From Allacma fusca (Eukaryota > Arthropoda > Collembola > Symphypleona > Sminthuridae): 64,000 nt of DNA. Both the position numbers and the translations under genes were made by a program. Each line of letters begins with the position of its first letter. Position 1 is the first letter of the stretch. Under the pieces are notes generated by a model. The model did no database searches, had not been told where the DNA came from, and was given only the letters and a program-made list of their open reading frames with translations. The stretch is taken from NCBI GenBank assembly GCA_947179485.1, contig OX359246.1, positions 22,134,001 through 22,198,000 on the forward strand. Reading direction: 5' to 3'. Of this stretch, positions 36,211 through 48,072 are shown one piece after another.

Positions 36211-36255
36211 TGCAGTCAAGAGGGTCCGTTATAGAGGGATCCGACTCGATGTGAA
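36211..36255 (+). repeat. TA-CAGT family terminus
   Basis: GCAGTCAAGAGGGTCCGTTA followed by TAGAGGGATCCGACTCG. It carries CAGTC, GTTATAG and a GGATCC shared with the copies ending at 4457 and 57993. Confidence 0.5.
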
Positions 36256-37166
36256 ATGTTAGTGATTTTCCGATTTAAGGTATGTATTCACATGGGCAGG
36301 GATGAGAGTCATTAAAAGTAAGGAGTGAATGTCTTAATCTTAAGACGCTAAAAGACATTAAGATTTTCTTCACCTTCCTCACATTCCTTCAGCATGCTCC
36401 GGATGATGACATGGGAAAGTGCAAGTTACCTTTGGGCGTGTTGCCTTATAGCAGACTCAGTATTAAAGGCTAGAGGCTAGGCCATATGTATATACATATA
36501 GACATCATTGGGACATATATGCTCGAAAAGCATGCAGAATCTCCCATTCATAGAAATCCTTGTCCCTCGTGTCCCGCGTCCTGACATTTCAATGGTAAAA
36601 TGTCAAATTTCAAATGTTTCAAGGCTAGCTTCGTATCTTCTTGAACTCATTTCTGAGATTTACACCTGTCTTTGCGTCTGAGGCCAGAAACTTTAATTAT
36701 TACTGCCGGACCTCGCTAAATGTTTCTATATGGAACAAAATTAACTTGCTCCTTTATTATTTTAATCTCCTTATCCTAAAATTGACTTGAATATTTGAGC
36801 CAAGCTTACATTGAATTTTGAGGACTTGTCAAGTTCATTTGCAAATTTGTTCTTTTGTTACCATGAAAAAAAAAATCCTATGATTTTATTAAATGCTAAA
36901 ATGCATTTGTCAATTTTGGACTAAGTTCTATTTTGGAGTATTTAAAATTCAAGCAAAGCGCTATCTTTACAAATTCTGGATTCAGATAATGAATTACGTC
37001 AGAAAAAAATTTTTTACAGTGAGAATTTATATACGAGAGCTGACCAGACGCAAAAACTTAATTGACTTGGTCATCTCAGCCTTGTATTTCTGAGGAGGGC
37101 TGACTCAAGCTGTAATTACCTCCAGGTTTTTGCTCCTATCCACATACATCAATTTACTCGTAGTCG
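36256..37166. other. Gene-free stretch
   Basis: AT-rich. TGCCGGACCTCGCTAAATG near 36704 resembles the family's CGAACCTCGCTATAAC block. No gene. Confidence 0.4.
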
Positions 37167-37206
37167 TACAGTCCTGCTTAGTTATAACAGCAACTCAAAA
37201 ATTCCC
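37167..37206 (+). repeat. TA-CAGT family terminus
   Basis: TACAGTCCTGCTTAGTTATA followed by ACAGCAACTCAAAAATTCCC. It is a good match: TA-CAGTC, GTTATAACAGC and an AAAAATT tail. Confidence 0.6.
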
Positions 37207-38329
37207 AGATGAATTAAGATAAGAGCAAGAGAAATTTTTTAAAATAGTGTCCGATGCATCGAGAGTGCACTCGAGCCAGGTACCTCTCAAGCACTCAAGC
37301 AGTACCTTAAATTAAATAAGGAATTACAGCAGGATTTCTATCTCCAGATTTTTTCTCTCCCCCCAAATCCTTCTGCTCCTGTACTTATGTAAAATCCACA
37401 TCCCTAATTTCCAAGGATTTCAATTTTTAGACCAATATATGTACCTGGTCCAGCTGCTACAATGTTATATTTCAGGGAGTAGGACGGAGAATTCAAAAAA
37501 TTTAAATTACTTCGATTAAATCCGTAACACTCTACAGTCTGGACTCGAATCAATTTTTTTTTGCATCGGAAAAAAATCTCTCCTGGAATTTTTAGACGAC
37601 TCATACTTCAGAAGGGAAAACGTGACTGGTCCATTAGTACAGTATGTATGTACTTTGTATAATTTTTTTACATCCAAAAATTTATTCCCTTTTTTTCCGC
37701 AGCCCTGGTTCTACTCTGAGTCAGGGAATTTGCTATTTAAATCCTAATTATTTGTGAGGACACGTAGTTTTTAATGTATGATAAAGTATGTATACACAAG
37801 GATTCAAAATCCCTAACTCATGCGGGTATTAGTCATTTTATTAGGAAGGCCGGGTAATGAGTCATAATTGATTTTACATGTTGCGTAATGGGAATGTAAA
37901 AATTTTTTCAGGGTTACATTTTTACAATGTAAATTTAACGGGTGGTTGTAAAAATAATATTTCGGGCTTTGCATTCAAATTTTTGTTTTGTTTTTTTTTT
38001 TTGAAGGAGCAACGTAAACTGCAGGAGCAACAGCACCCTTTACAAAACCCACACTAAAAGCCTCAAGTAGGAAATAAATCAAATTTTCCCAATTCAAAAA
38101 ATCCTTCAATTAAAAGGCGGAGTCCATGTTACAGACATACCCCAGTGGTTTCCAAATATTAAATAAAAATGCATTTTGGCAAAGGATCCCTGAGCATTAG
38201 GATTTTTATATATGGTAACTGTATGGACAGGCTATATACACTCATTCCCCGCTCCCTCTTTACATTGGCCAAGGATTGGTCCATATATAATGACACTGCC
38301 TCAAGGAATAACAATTAACAAGAAAATTT
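37207..38329. other. Gene-free stretch
   Basis: Another TACAGTCTGGACTCGAATC lies at 37532-37550. No gene or array is present. Confidence 0.4.
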
Positions 38330-38597
38330 TACTGTCGACTCGATTTGTAAGCGCAACCCTTAAAATCCAGAAATTGCGCAAAGGATTTCAAGCTTTGTTT
38401 TTTAATCACAATGTATTTTTGGGGTAAGGTGAGAATTTTACAAAAATTTGCCCCTAAATTACCCCGTTTAACATTAATATTTTCTCCTGCAGGGAAAAAG
38501 TCTCACACTGCCCCATTTACCCCAAAATTTTCGGGGAAACCTTGAAATTTGGATTTTATTATTTTAGGGAGGTTGTTATAGCAAAATTAAACTGTTC
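38330..38597. mobile_element. Near full-length copy of the TA-CAGT MITE-like family
   Basis: The left end reads TACTGTCGACTCGATTTGTA, then AGCGCAACCCTTAAAATCC. The right end, on the complement, reads ACAGTTTAATTTTGCTATAA, then CAACCTCCCTAAAATAAT. Both arms carry a subterminal phrase about 90 bp in: TTTTGGGGTAAGGTGAGAAT on the left (38416-38435) and TCTCACACTGCCCCATTTAC on the right. The phrases are inverted to each other. The layout matches the element at 61573. There is no coding capacity, so movement would need a transposase from elsewhere. Confidence 0.55.
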
Positions 38598-39602
38598 AAC
38601 GCAGTTATATAGACATAATAGGATCCCCCAACACAGCCCCAATTCTTTGGGATCCAGCCAAATCTTTTCAATTGCCTGAGAAAAAAACAAGTTAAGAAGT
38701 TAAAAGAAGGGAAAAAAAGAAGAGGGAAAAAAATTGGGAGAAAAAGACGCAACTTTTTTTTTTACACTCGAACTTTTCTCTCCCTATATCCAATTTATAC
38801 TTGAACTCCTCAAGCCTGGATCTTCATTAAGTAAATTCCACTTTAACTTATTGTTCATTTCTGGAACGACCCGCGGACATTTTTTCCTTTCAACATTTCC
38901 TGAATTTGCTTTCCGTATCCACCTAACAAATTTCCCCACCACAAATACACTGTACTTAATGCTAAAATTTTTTTATTTGAAGGATGCTCTTCTTAAAATA
39001 TGGGCCTCCTTAAATTTTTTTTTGCAGAAAAAATTGTGTGGTATTTTTTTATCATGCACGTATTTAAGGGGCATTTTTAAAGGGAATGACTTATTTGCGT
39101 CTTTTGCCCTTAATTTTGTGTCCAGGGGATTTTAATGTGAAGTGTGTAAAATTTTTTGAGTTGTTCAAAAATGTTTAAATTTTCAGAAAAAAAAATTTTG
39201 AGGTAGATTTGAAAAATTGCTAGATTTAGATTGAGCGAGATCTGAAATTGCTCTGTGGCATATGTGCTATTATATTACGTACTGGGAGATTTTGTGATAT
39301 CCATAAATCCCACTCCTTACACTCCAGACCCATTACATGTCATTTGAGCTAATGTTCAATATATGATCCGAGATGTGGAGGGAGAACAATAGCAAATGGC
39401 TTTTTCCATGATGCATGACTCCCTTCAACCAAGGAAAATAACGATTTACTATTACCCACACGTTCCTCAATCCTCAAGCTTTTTTTCTATCAAATTTTGT
39501 TTACCCCAAAAACCCCATGTAAAAATCTACTTTCCAATCCCTATGGATTCCATTTAAAAGAAAAGAAAAACCCCTTGGGAAAAATGCGGAACATTAGACA
39601 CG
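38598..39602. other. Gene-free stretch with a 133-codon frame of unknown meaning
   Basis: The frame at 38734-39135 is Phe/Leu-rich, arises from T-rich DNA and shows no domain. I do not call it a gene. Confidence 0.4.
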
Positions 39603-39640
39603 AGCGTCGAACCTCGCTATAACAGTCAGTGCTAAAATTT
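39603..39640 (+). repeat. TA-CAGT family terminus (outermost bases changed)
   Basis: GCGTCGAACCTCGCTATAAC followed by AGTCAGTGCTAAAATTTTG. The GTCGAACCTCGCTATAACAG core is the clearest example of the family's central block, but the expected TACA is replaced by GAGC. It may be the left partner of the end at 41364 around the 40.5-kb array. Confidence 0.5.
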
Positions 39641-40435
39641 TGTCACAAAAATATTTTACCCCAATGTTCTTTTATTGTGCGGACGATAAGGAAAATTTTT
39701 TATTCAAAATTTGATGGAGAGAAAATTTATTGGAAGTTTTTAAACAGTTGGAATAAAAAATAGGGTCGGAGAACATTTATTTGGAGTTTCGTATTTTTTT
39801 GTATGAGGGGGGATTCATTTAAATGTGTGACATTTTGAGGGCTCCTAAATTTTGTGAATTTATTCCAGGGAGGAAAAATGGTTGTCATAAAAAATTAAAT
39901 CGGAGGGAGATGTCAAAATTCCTTATCCCGGGGAGCTGGAGCAATTAGTCCGAGAAAATTGGGAGAAGTGAAATGTAATTTAAATGCATATTTTACTTGC
40001 ATTTATATGTGAATTTGGGGCTTGGTTAAATAGGGCGGGAGAGGACTGAGAGGAAATTCCGAGACAAGAGAAGGAGGGGTTTCTCAATTCTGCTTTAAGT
40101 GAAGACTCATTTTTTTTCGGGAGGAAATTCGCATAATTCCTTTTGAGCTTCCGCCGTGTCACACACATTTCCTATTATTTCTTCATCTTTTATCTTTCTC
40201 TCATTTCTTTTTTTTTCATCTGCATCATTTTCCAACTCACACGCAAAAAATATATGTACGAAGTGCAATAAATTTTTCCCAGAGAGATCATTTTCGTGGA
40301 AACCATTTTGAAAATTCTAAATTGAGGGCAGTTGTCAAAATTTTGAGGGCGAAAAATGATATAAATTTTACAATTTTTTGCGTCAATTTGTATTAAAAAT
40401 TACAGAACAAATTTTGTTCAAAAATTTTACGATTT
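39641..40435. other. Gene-free stretch
   Basis: AT-rich with scattered AAAATTTTG motifs that foreshadow the next array. No gene. Confidence 0.45.
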
Positions 40436-40950
40436 TTAGGAGGGGGAGAGAAATTTGCCCTTAAAATTTGAGCCGCATAAAACAAAATTTTGCCCTTAAA
40501 ATTTGAGCCGCATAAAACAAAATTTTGCCCTTAAAATTTGAACCGCATAAAACAAATTTTGCCCTTAAAATTTGAGCCACATAAAACAAAAATTTGCCCT
40601 TAAAATTTGAGCCACATAAAACGAAAATTTGCCCTTAAAATTTGAGCCACATGAAATAAAATTTTGCTCTTAAAATTTAAGCTACAGGAAATAAAATTTT
40701 GCCCTTACAATTTGAGCCACAGGATATAAAATTTTGCCATTAAAATTTGAGCAAACAGAAATAAAATTTTGCCCTTACAATTTGAGCAAACAGAAATAAA
40801 ATTTTGCCTTTAAAATTTGAGCGAACAGAAACAAAATTTTGCATTTAAAATTTGTGACCGAGGAAATAAATTTTGCCCTTAAAATTTGTGACTGAGGAAA
40901 TAAAATTTTGCCCTTAAAATTTGTGACGCATGAAATAAAATTTTAAGGGT
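40436..40950. repeat. Minisatellite, 34-35-bp unit with TTTGCCCTTAAAATTT core
   Basis: About fifteen copies of AAAATTTTGCCCTTAAAATT plus TGAGCCACATAAAAC. Spacers change in blocks: GCCGCATAAAAC, then GCCACAT, then GCAAACAGAAAT, then GTGACTGAGGAAAT. This suggests successive local expansions. Confidence 0.94.
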
Positions 40951-41319
40951 TTCCTGCTTCCCGGAAAATTTCTGTTAGAAAATAAAGTCGGAAATAAAAA
41001 CGGAGGGAATAAAAAGTTGAAGAAAGTTTTCTGAGGAAAATTTTCTCGGACAGGAAAAAAGGGTTGAGGGATCTGAGAAGTTGTAAAAATATTTTTTTAA
41101 TTTTAAGCAACACAGTCATAAAGACGCGTATAATTAGAAACTTGGAGCGGGGGTTTAATGGCGAGGGAATAGAAAACTATTGTCATCACTATGAAATTAA
41201 ATGGGAATTTCTTCCGTTAAATTAAAATCCTCCTTTCCATGCCAGGGAATGCTGGAAAAGGGAAACATCATTAGGGAAATATACAGATACTGTCCGCAAT
41301 GGGAGCAATTTACAGGGAG
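40951..41319. other. Gene-free stretch
   Basis: No feature between the array and the terminus at 41364. Confidence 0.45.
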
Positions 41320-41364
41320 CGTGTTTTGATGATAGGGGCTCCGTTGTAGGGAGATTTGACTGTA
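41320..41364 (-). repeat. TA-CAGT family terminus after the 40.5-kb array
   Basis: The complement from 41364 reads TACAGTCAAATCTCCCTACA, then ACGGAGCCCCTATCATCAAA. It matches in TA-CAGTC, CCTACAACGG and CCCC. It faces back toward the array. Confidence 0.55.
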
Positions 41365-41920
41365 GTTTAAAATTAGTACGGCAATATGACTTTTGGAGGA
41401 AGATCAAGGAGCCTATAGACTGAGGTAATGCAATGTGTGAGTGTGAAAGGGAGACTCATGCTATGAGAATTATTTCCCGTCCGTATCAAATTCTGAATAT
41501 AATGGAAATTCAGAGGAGATGTGAACGCAGACTGGAACCATCACTGTTAATGAGCCCTTGACTAATTAAACATGTTCAAGGCTCTGTCTCTCTCTCTCTC
41601 TCTGTTTCTCAGTCAGTGGAGGAGTTTCCTTCGAGACATTTTCTATTGTATGGTTTTATATTGTAGACGGTGTAGGTTTTACAGTGCCATTCTTGTGTAT
41701 GTCATATGCTGATTTCAAAGAATAAAGGAATCTTACTTTTTATTGGGTCCAGAGTCTCGGTCCAGAAATCTGCAATAAAAACAATGGTAGTTTAATTTCA
41801 GCTATAAGAATGTGATGATACTACAAATTTTAAGGGATGAGTCACTTTTTTAAATGGGTTTGGAATGTTGAAATATTGAGAATTTATATCATTTTAGTCG
41901 AAATGAGAAAAAAATTAATT
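41365..41920. other. Gene-free stretch
   Basis: Has a CT run (41585-41603). No gene. Confidence 0.45.
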
Positions 41921-42660
41921 TCCCAAAATTAATGAAAATTTCAAAATTTTGATACAGGGCAATCGTGGAAATTCCGGAAAACCTGGGAAAATTTGATGAT
42001 TTATTAACGTTAGTAAATTTGGTAACATTTTGTAAAATTTGCAAATATTTAGAAATTTGCCATTTAGTGAAATTTGCCCAAATTTAGTAAAATTTGCAAA
42101 CATTTAGTGAAATTTGCAAACATTTAGTGAAATTTGCAAACATTTAGTGAAATTTGCAAACATCTAGTGAAATTTGCCAAAATTCAATGAAATTTGCAAA
42201 ACTAATAAATTTTGCCCTCATTTAGTCAAATTTATTAAAATTTAATGAACTTTACCAAAATTTTACAATTTTCGGGAAAATTTTCCGAAATGTGAAGCTT
42301 GCTCAAATATAATTTAATATTCGCCAAAATTTAGTAAAGTTTGACAAACTTTTGCGAAATTGGTCAAGTTATGCCAAAATGAGTGATTTGGCCTACATGT
42401 AGTGAAAATTGACAACATTTAGAAAAATCTGGCAAATTTTAGTGAATTTGGTGAACATTTTGGGAAATTCGCCAAAGTTTGTTTAATTGGCCAAAATTTT
42501 GCCAAATTAAGCCAAAATGTATAGGCAAATTCGCAAAAATATAGGGAATTCGTTAAATTTTCCAATATTCTGAAATATTCGTCAAAATCTTGTAAATTCG
42601 CCAAAATTTGGAAATATTTCCCAAAATTTAACAAATTTCCGTAATATTTACAGAAATGTT
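41921..42660. repeat. Minisatellite, 20-bp unit
   Basis: Best copies at 42080-42180 read AAATTTGCAAACATTTAGTG, five nearly identical in a row. On both sides the array decays to AAATTTGCCAAAATTTAGT-like units that stay recognisable to about 42640. Confidence 0.9.
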
Positions 42661-42824
42661 TAAAATTTTCTAAAATATACTTCTCTAAATTTCAGGAAAC
42701 CGTATTAAATTTTGCATTTTGTTCAAACTCTAAAACTATTTAACCAACAATTAAATATAAAACACATTCTCCCAAAAGCCTTTATTACTCCAAATTTCTA
42801 TGAGATTACGCAACACAGCTCTTA

Positions 42825-42855
42825 GGGATTCCCTCATAACAAAATTCGACTTTGG
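42825..42855 (-). repeat. TA-CAGT family terminus after the 42-kb array
   Basis: The complement reads AAAGTCGAATTTTGTTATGA, then GGGAATCCC. AGTCGAA, GTTATGA and GGGA(A)TCCC match the copies ending at 4457 and 36211. The outermost bases are AA in place of CA. Confidence 0.45.
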
Positions 42856-43640
42856 CCCAACTCATCACAATGATTACTTTATCACCGGAGCATTTATACG
42901 CAAACCCATAGCAAGAGTTTTGCATATGAAAATTGCATATCCATAAATCAAGGGCTTTAAATAGCGTACGAGGGTTTTTAAGCCCACATTTAATCTCTAG
43001 TTCCATAACAACTGGGCGCGAGTAAGCTCAAAAGAATTTTAAAACTGGTTCCTGTCAAATAATTTCATGGAGCTCAATGAGCTTCGCATAGAACCATTCA
43101 TAATTCAAAAGTGTCCATCTTCAATTGCAAAGACAAAGGTTAAGAGAGAGAGAGAGAGAGCCAAGAGCAATATTTTTTCTCCACATTAATTCTCCCTAGA
43201 AAAAAATCCACCTTATTGTCCGCTTGTACAATGCGAAAAAAAAATTCTGCCCACGATTGTATTTTTCCTTTCAATATTATAATTTCCCATTGGTCTTCCT
43301 TTGAGTGCAAAGTCTTTGGAATGGTTTGGAGCCATTTGTTCCTTTAAAATAAAGGGCTTCGTTGAGCAAATTACTTGTGTCCATTTTTCTACTTTATTAT
43401 TTACCTTTTGCAATATTATTTGCTCATAATGTAATCAAATGGGAAAAAAAGTCTCGGAAGAAAACCACAGGGGGTGAAGCTCAGTTCGGGAGTTTTCATT
43501 CCACTCAAAAGCAATGCCCGGAGGAATTCTCATAAATACGTTCTAGACGAGCCTTAAAAGGGAATTTTGTCAAGATCCATCTTTAAAGTAGCCTCAAAAT
43601 ATAACAACCCTCTTTTTAATATTTTCCCCAAAAACGCGAG
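42856..43640. other. Gene-free stretch
   Basis: Holds a short GA run at 43144-43160 and frames without domains. Confidence 0.45.
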
Positions 43641-44010
43641 TCAAATTTACGCAAAAAAAATTGTTTTTTTTCACCCCAATTAAACTTTTCTCCAGCAAAA
43701 ATCACTTTTCAAAATTTTGGCTCTTCATTCCATATTTTCTGGAAAAATTTGCCCAAAATTTTCATAAAAATTTGCCCCATTTACCCAGGTCAATATTTGA
43801 CCCCACAAGTGTCGCCAAAACCTTTTTAATACCAAAAATTTTGCTTCCCCAAAAATGTTTTCTTATTTTCGCAGAAAATTTATCTGGCCGAAATTTTTTT
43901 ATCTGGACGTTTTGGACCCCCAAATATGAACCCAGGTTAATGATTTAACTTCACAAAATTGTCTGCAGAATTTCCTGACAAAATGGGGGAATCAAATATT
44001 AAAACGTCCT
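43641..44010. repeat. Partial copy of the GACC/AGGTCA fold-back family
   Basis: TTTACCCAGGTCAATATTTG then ACCCCACAAG (43778-43807) matches the left arm at 60195-60222. The tail TGCAGAATTTCCTGACAAAA then TGGGGGAATC (43964-43994) matches the right-arm end at 60730-60752. The two are in opposite orientation, as in the reference copy, with about 160 bp of unrelated sequence between them. Confidence 0.5.
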
Positions 44011-45330
44011 TGCACAAATGGTCAGGTACAGCGTACCAAAATACAGGAATTGGACAACAATCCCATATTTTTTCAAAAACCCAATTATTTTTAACCCCCC
44101 ACGAGTGCGCCAATTGAAAAACATTTGCTAATTGAAAAGGCAAACTGTGCAGAGGAACCTTTACAGACACATAATTCTTTCAATGAATGAAATTCAAGGA
44201 AAATATCTCCCCCCAGGAATTAAATAGAAAGTGAAAATCTTTATCAATAATCCATCCCAATAATAAGCATTTTCATCAATAAAAGGGCCTCAAGCATTGA
44301 AATTCCTCCAAGGGATCCCATCCATTACATTATGTCACATTACCCCAATTATTCCTTGCAAAGAAATCCTTGGAAATAATTTCCCTCAAAAGCGCCCATA
44401 CTTTTGCAGCTCCTCTAATAATTTACGAAGAAAGTTATAAGGATTGGAGATTTTACCAGATAATTACATTCAAGATCTTGCCCCATTCATTTATCACAGG
44501 GGATGCGAGAGAGACAGAGAGATGAACAAATTTATTAAACAAATACGGGACAGGTGTATTTGAACGTGATTATAATTATATGTGTTCTTACGTGTCCATA
44601 TATGAGTCCCTATAGACGAGTTTATATAAATTACAATAATTTCCGCAGTTTTTTTTTCACTTTTTAAAAAATCTCTTATCTATATGGGAAGATTAATTTT
44701 TCCTCTTATAACTGCTTCATAGCAGCTGCTATAAGGAGGCTGGTCTCTGCAATTATAAAAGCCATTGTGCTCTTATACTTATTGTTATGAGTCAATGCAT
44801 TACACTGGGCATTAAAAATTTAGTGGTAGGATATGTGTAAGAAAAGTGCGTGCATATGGAAAACATTAGGAACGACTTCGTGCACTTTCATATTTGATTT
44901 TTTGATCCTCGCCCCCAAAGCCTTAGGTAAACAATGGGAGAGAGAATTAATATTATTATCAGGAGTCATTGGATGCAATTTCCTTGACGTCTCAAATGTG
45001 CAGGGGCAGGCTTTATCTGTCATTAAAAAATCCTCAATGGGTTTCTAGCATGTTTTAACAGATTATAATAATATGAGAGGGACGGGGAAATTAGATCCTG
45101 CAAACTTGACGTATTAACCTAGTTTCATTTTTCGTACATGTGTTTCTACTGGGCAGAGAGAGAGAGAGAGAAAAAAAAAATTCGAGGGAAAAAAAACTAT
45201 TCTCAATATTTTATTGCCAGATTGGAACATTTAATGGGGGCTGTGGATTTTTTTAATGTGGCGTGTATATAGGGGTGAAAATATTTTCAGAGACATTGGT
45301 ATTTACAGTGGGAATTTTATTTAGGTTTGA
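44011..45330. other. Gene-free stretch
   Basis: AT-rich; GA and A runs at 45154-45180. No gene or array is clear. Confidence 0.45.
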
Positions 45331-46560
45331 TACAATGTAATTTTTGCCCGTATTTGATAATTACATTTTAATTTTTTTTTTTGAGTATTTGACAAACTGC
45401 AAAGTTTGCCAAATTTTTATTTAATTTCAGTGTTCAACTATGTATATTTTTTAATATGTATTTTTCCTTGGATTTGATACATTTGGATTTTTTTTTTGTA
45501 TTTGACAAAATGCTTATTTTTACCCATATTTGACTCAGTTTTAAATTTTATTATCTTGACAAAACAAATTGATCATGTTCAACTGCGCTTGAGTTTTTTA
45601 ATGTATTTTTATGCATTTTTTGCCCACAATTGATAAAACAATGTTTGCCCATATTTAACGAAACATTTTTGCCCTTATTTGTCAAAAATCATTTTTTGCC
45701 TTAATAAAAAAGGGACAGGAGTAATTTTAGCCAATAAATTGATTCATTTTGAATTTTTGAATGCATTTTTATGCAGTTTTTGCCCATATTTGACAAAACA
45801 ATTTTTGCCCTTATTTGTCAAAATTAGATTTTTGCCATAATAAAAAAGGGACAATAGTAATTTTAGCCAATAAATTGGTTCAATTTGAATTTGTTACGGA
45901 ATTTGACAAAACGCAAGCATTTACACACAGTTAATTTGATTTTAATTATTTATCACATTAACGTTTTACGCCCTGCATCTGGCAAAATGCAGTTTTTGAT
46001 TATCTTTGAATCAATTCGAATGTTTTCCCCTTATTTGAAGGAGTTTTAATTTTCAGCGATATTTTGAAACTTGTTACTTTTGCTCAATATTTGAACAAAC
46101 ACAAATTTTGGTATAGTTGGCAAAATCAAAAATTTTCCTATATTCGAAAATACTTCAATCTTACACAGATTTTTACACATATTTGATCAAGTGCGATTTT
46201 TGCCCATATTTGATCCAATGCAAGTTTTGCCCATATTAGATCAAATGCAATTTTTGCCCATAATAGATCAAATGCAATTTTTGCCCATATTTGATCAAGT
46301 GCAATTTTTGTCCATATTTGTCGAAATGCAATTTTTGCCCATATTTGACTAAATGCAATTTTCACCCATATTTGACAAAATCAAAAAGTTGCCGGCATAT
46401 CTGAGTGAATTTGCACGTTCAACCGCATTGGAAATATTGAAAGTTTCCCCGCCATTGACATAATTCCAATTTTTGCTTATCAAATACAGCGCAAATTTCC
46501 CCCAGAGTTTACACAATTCGTTATTTCCCGTTTAAAACAATGCAACATTCTCAAAGACTA
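45331..46560. repeat. Long degenerate tandem array with TTTTTGCCCATATTTGA core
   Basis: The best block (46175-46380) has about seven copies of TGCAATTTTTGCCCATATTT plus GATCAAA (27 bp). The block at 45671-45900 contains two copies of a unit of about 136 bp (starts at 45671 and 45807) that includes AATAAAAAAGGGACA and TTTTAGCCAATAAATTG. The rest is strongly diverged. No matching family ends were found. Confidence 0.85.
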
Positions 46561-47490
46561 AATGTAATTTTCCCTTTATAAACAAATAAAAATCCTCCAA
46601 TTTCCTCCAAAACACCCCAACTGTGCATACATACTTCTGCTCCAAACCCACCGCCACAGCACACACTAACCCCCACAACATTCCCAAGGGTTACGGAAAA
46701 GGTCAAGAAAAATCAACAAAGTATCACGTTCCCCCTCCCCCAAAAGCATCCCAATTTGCGGACTAAATTACAAGCAAATACACCCAGCCCCATTTAGCAC
46801 GAATGGAAGTCACATTTAAAAAGTAAAATTTACGGGCTGATAATCAGAAATAAATTTCACACCTGAGAGAGCTCAAGCCTTCCCTCCACTTAAAAATCCA
46901 GACACGTTCTCAATTACGATTGTGTTTGTGTACGGATGCTTGATAATTTCGCAAGTGAAACCAAAAGTGACCCAGAGCTAAAAATTAGTGGATGAGTCAG
47001 AAAACGTGGGATCGTTTTTCTCCTATTATTTTTGTACATGTGCTTCATAGCCCATATGTACATATATATATATATATACATTTCTCTCATTCATAGATCT
47101 TCATATAGGGGCAGAGTGTACATATCTACATTTGTAATGCAGAGAAAATTATTTTTTTTAGTTCTCTCAATTTCAAAACGCGACAAGCCAGTTTAACTTC
47201 CCTGAGGACAGGGTCGTTAGGCTTGTGAGATCAAATTTTGAGATTTTTTATCAACAGTAATAATCACTGCGGTAATGCTTTTGCAAGGATTTTTTTTTAA
47301 TTGGGGCTCTTTACTCTAAATATTATGAGGGCTCAGACCTTAATTTTTAATTTATTTCCTTATGTAGATATAAAATACAAGAAAACAAAAAAGGTGGTAA
47401 AAATTCTGATGCAAATTTTGGCGGAAATGTTTTCATATAATTACTGCAAATACTAAAACATGCATAAACTGTATATAGCGATTTCTGGGT
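46561..47490. other. Gene-free stretch
   Basis: AT-rich; a TATATATATATATATACAT tract lies at 47062-47080 beside CATATGTACATA. No gene. Confidence 0.45.
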
Positions 47491-47492
47491 TT

Positions 47493-48072
47493 TTAGTGAT
47501 TCCAAAAAATTAAATTTTTGTGGCGCCCTCTGGAGGGAATTTTTGGGAATCTCCATAGGGGCTTGTGTATATTCCACCCGAATGTACAAATGAGTTCCTG
47601 GATGAAGACAAACGTGTTGTAAAAAATTTGGATGGGATAAAAGCTGAGGAGAAGATCTTCAATGCACTTCCAGGCTTTAGCATTATTTGTATTTTCCTCT
47701 GCCTGGGAAAGATTTCGGAGGGGAAGGACTTCCTCCGTTTCTTCCCTTTGCAAGGCTCGTGTTGGATTTGAGAGATTTCTCCAGAGACCCATATTTTCAT
47801 AGAGCTTGTTATACAAGTGCTCATCTTCCTCCAGGCATCCCCACAATACAGATCCTATACACGCTATTTCTTTCCTCTCGAATTTCTGTTGTTCTTCTGG
47901 GTTTATTCATTCTGCCCCCTTTAAAGGAAAATTCATCACAAAATTCTAACTTTCTGTGGGAAAGATTCTTTCCCTGGACGTTTTCACAGGCAAATCTCAT
48001 TCGGGAAGGGTAATTACGATTACTGGGGAAAATTAGTGAAAATGTTGGAGAAAATCTCAATTTTTTATGCAA
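47493..48072 (-). other. Coding-like patch, open in several frames
   Basis: Five overlapping frames of 68-117 codons cover this patch on both strands. The minus-strand frame 47846-47493 is the most protein-like, rich in Glu/Leu/Asn (for example CLEEDEHLYNKLYENMGLWR at residues 4-23). I recognise no family. No strong acceptor or donor could be pinned down. TACAGATCCTATACACGCTA at 47846 on the plus strand also hints at the dispersed terminus. An exon is possible but unsupported. Confidence 0.15.

Noticed and set aside
38734-39135. 133-codon Phe/Leu-rich frame as a possible membrane protein
   Set aside because: T-rich DNA gives such hydrophobic frames by composition; no ordered membrane segments or conserved motif are seen.
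45331-46560. Inverted family ends around the 46-kb array
   Set aside because: I looked for them as with other arrays and found no convincing pair; GGGGGCTGTGG at 45237 lacks the TATAAC block.
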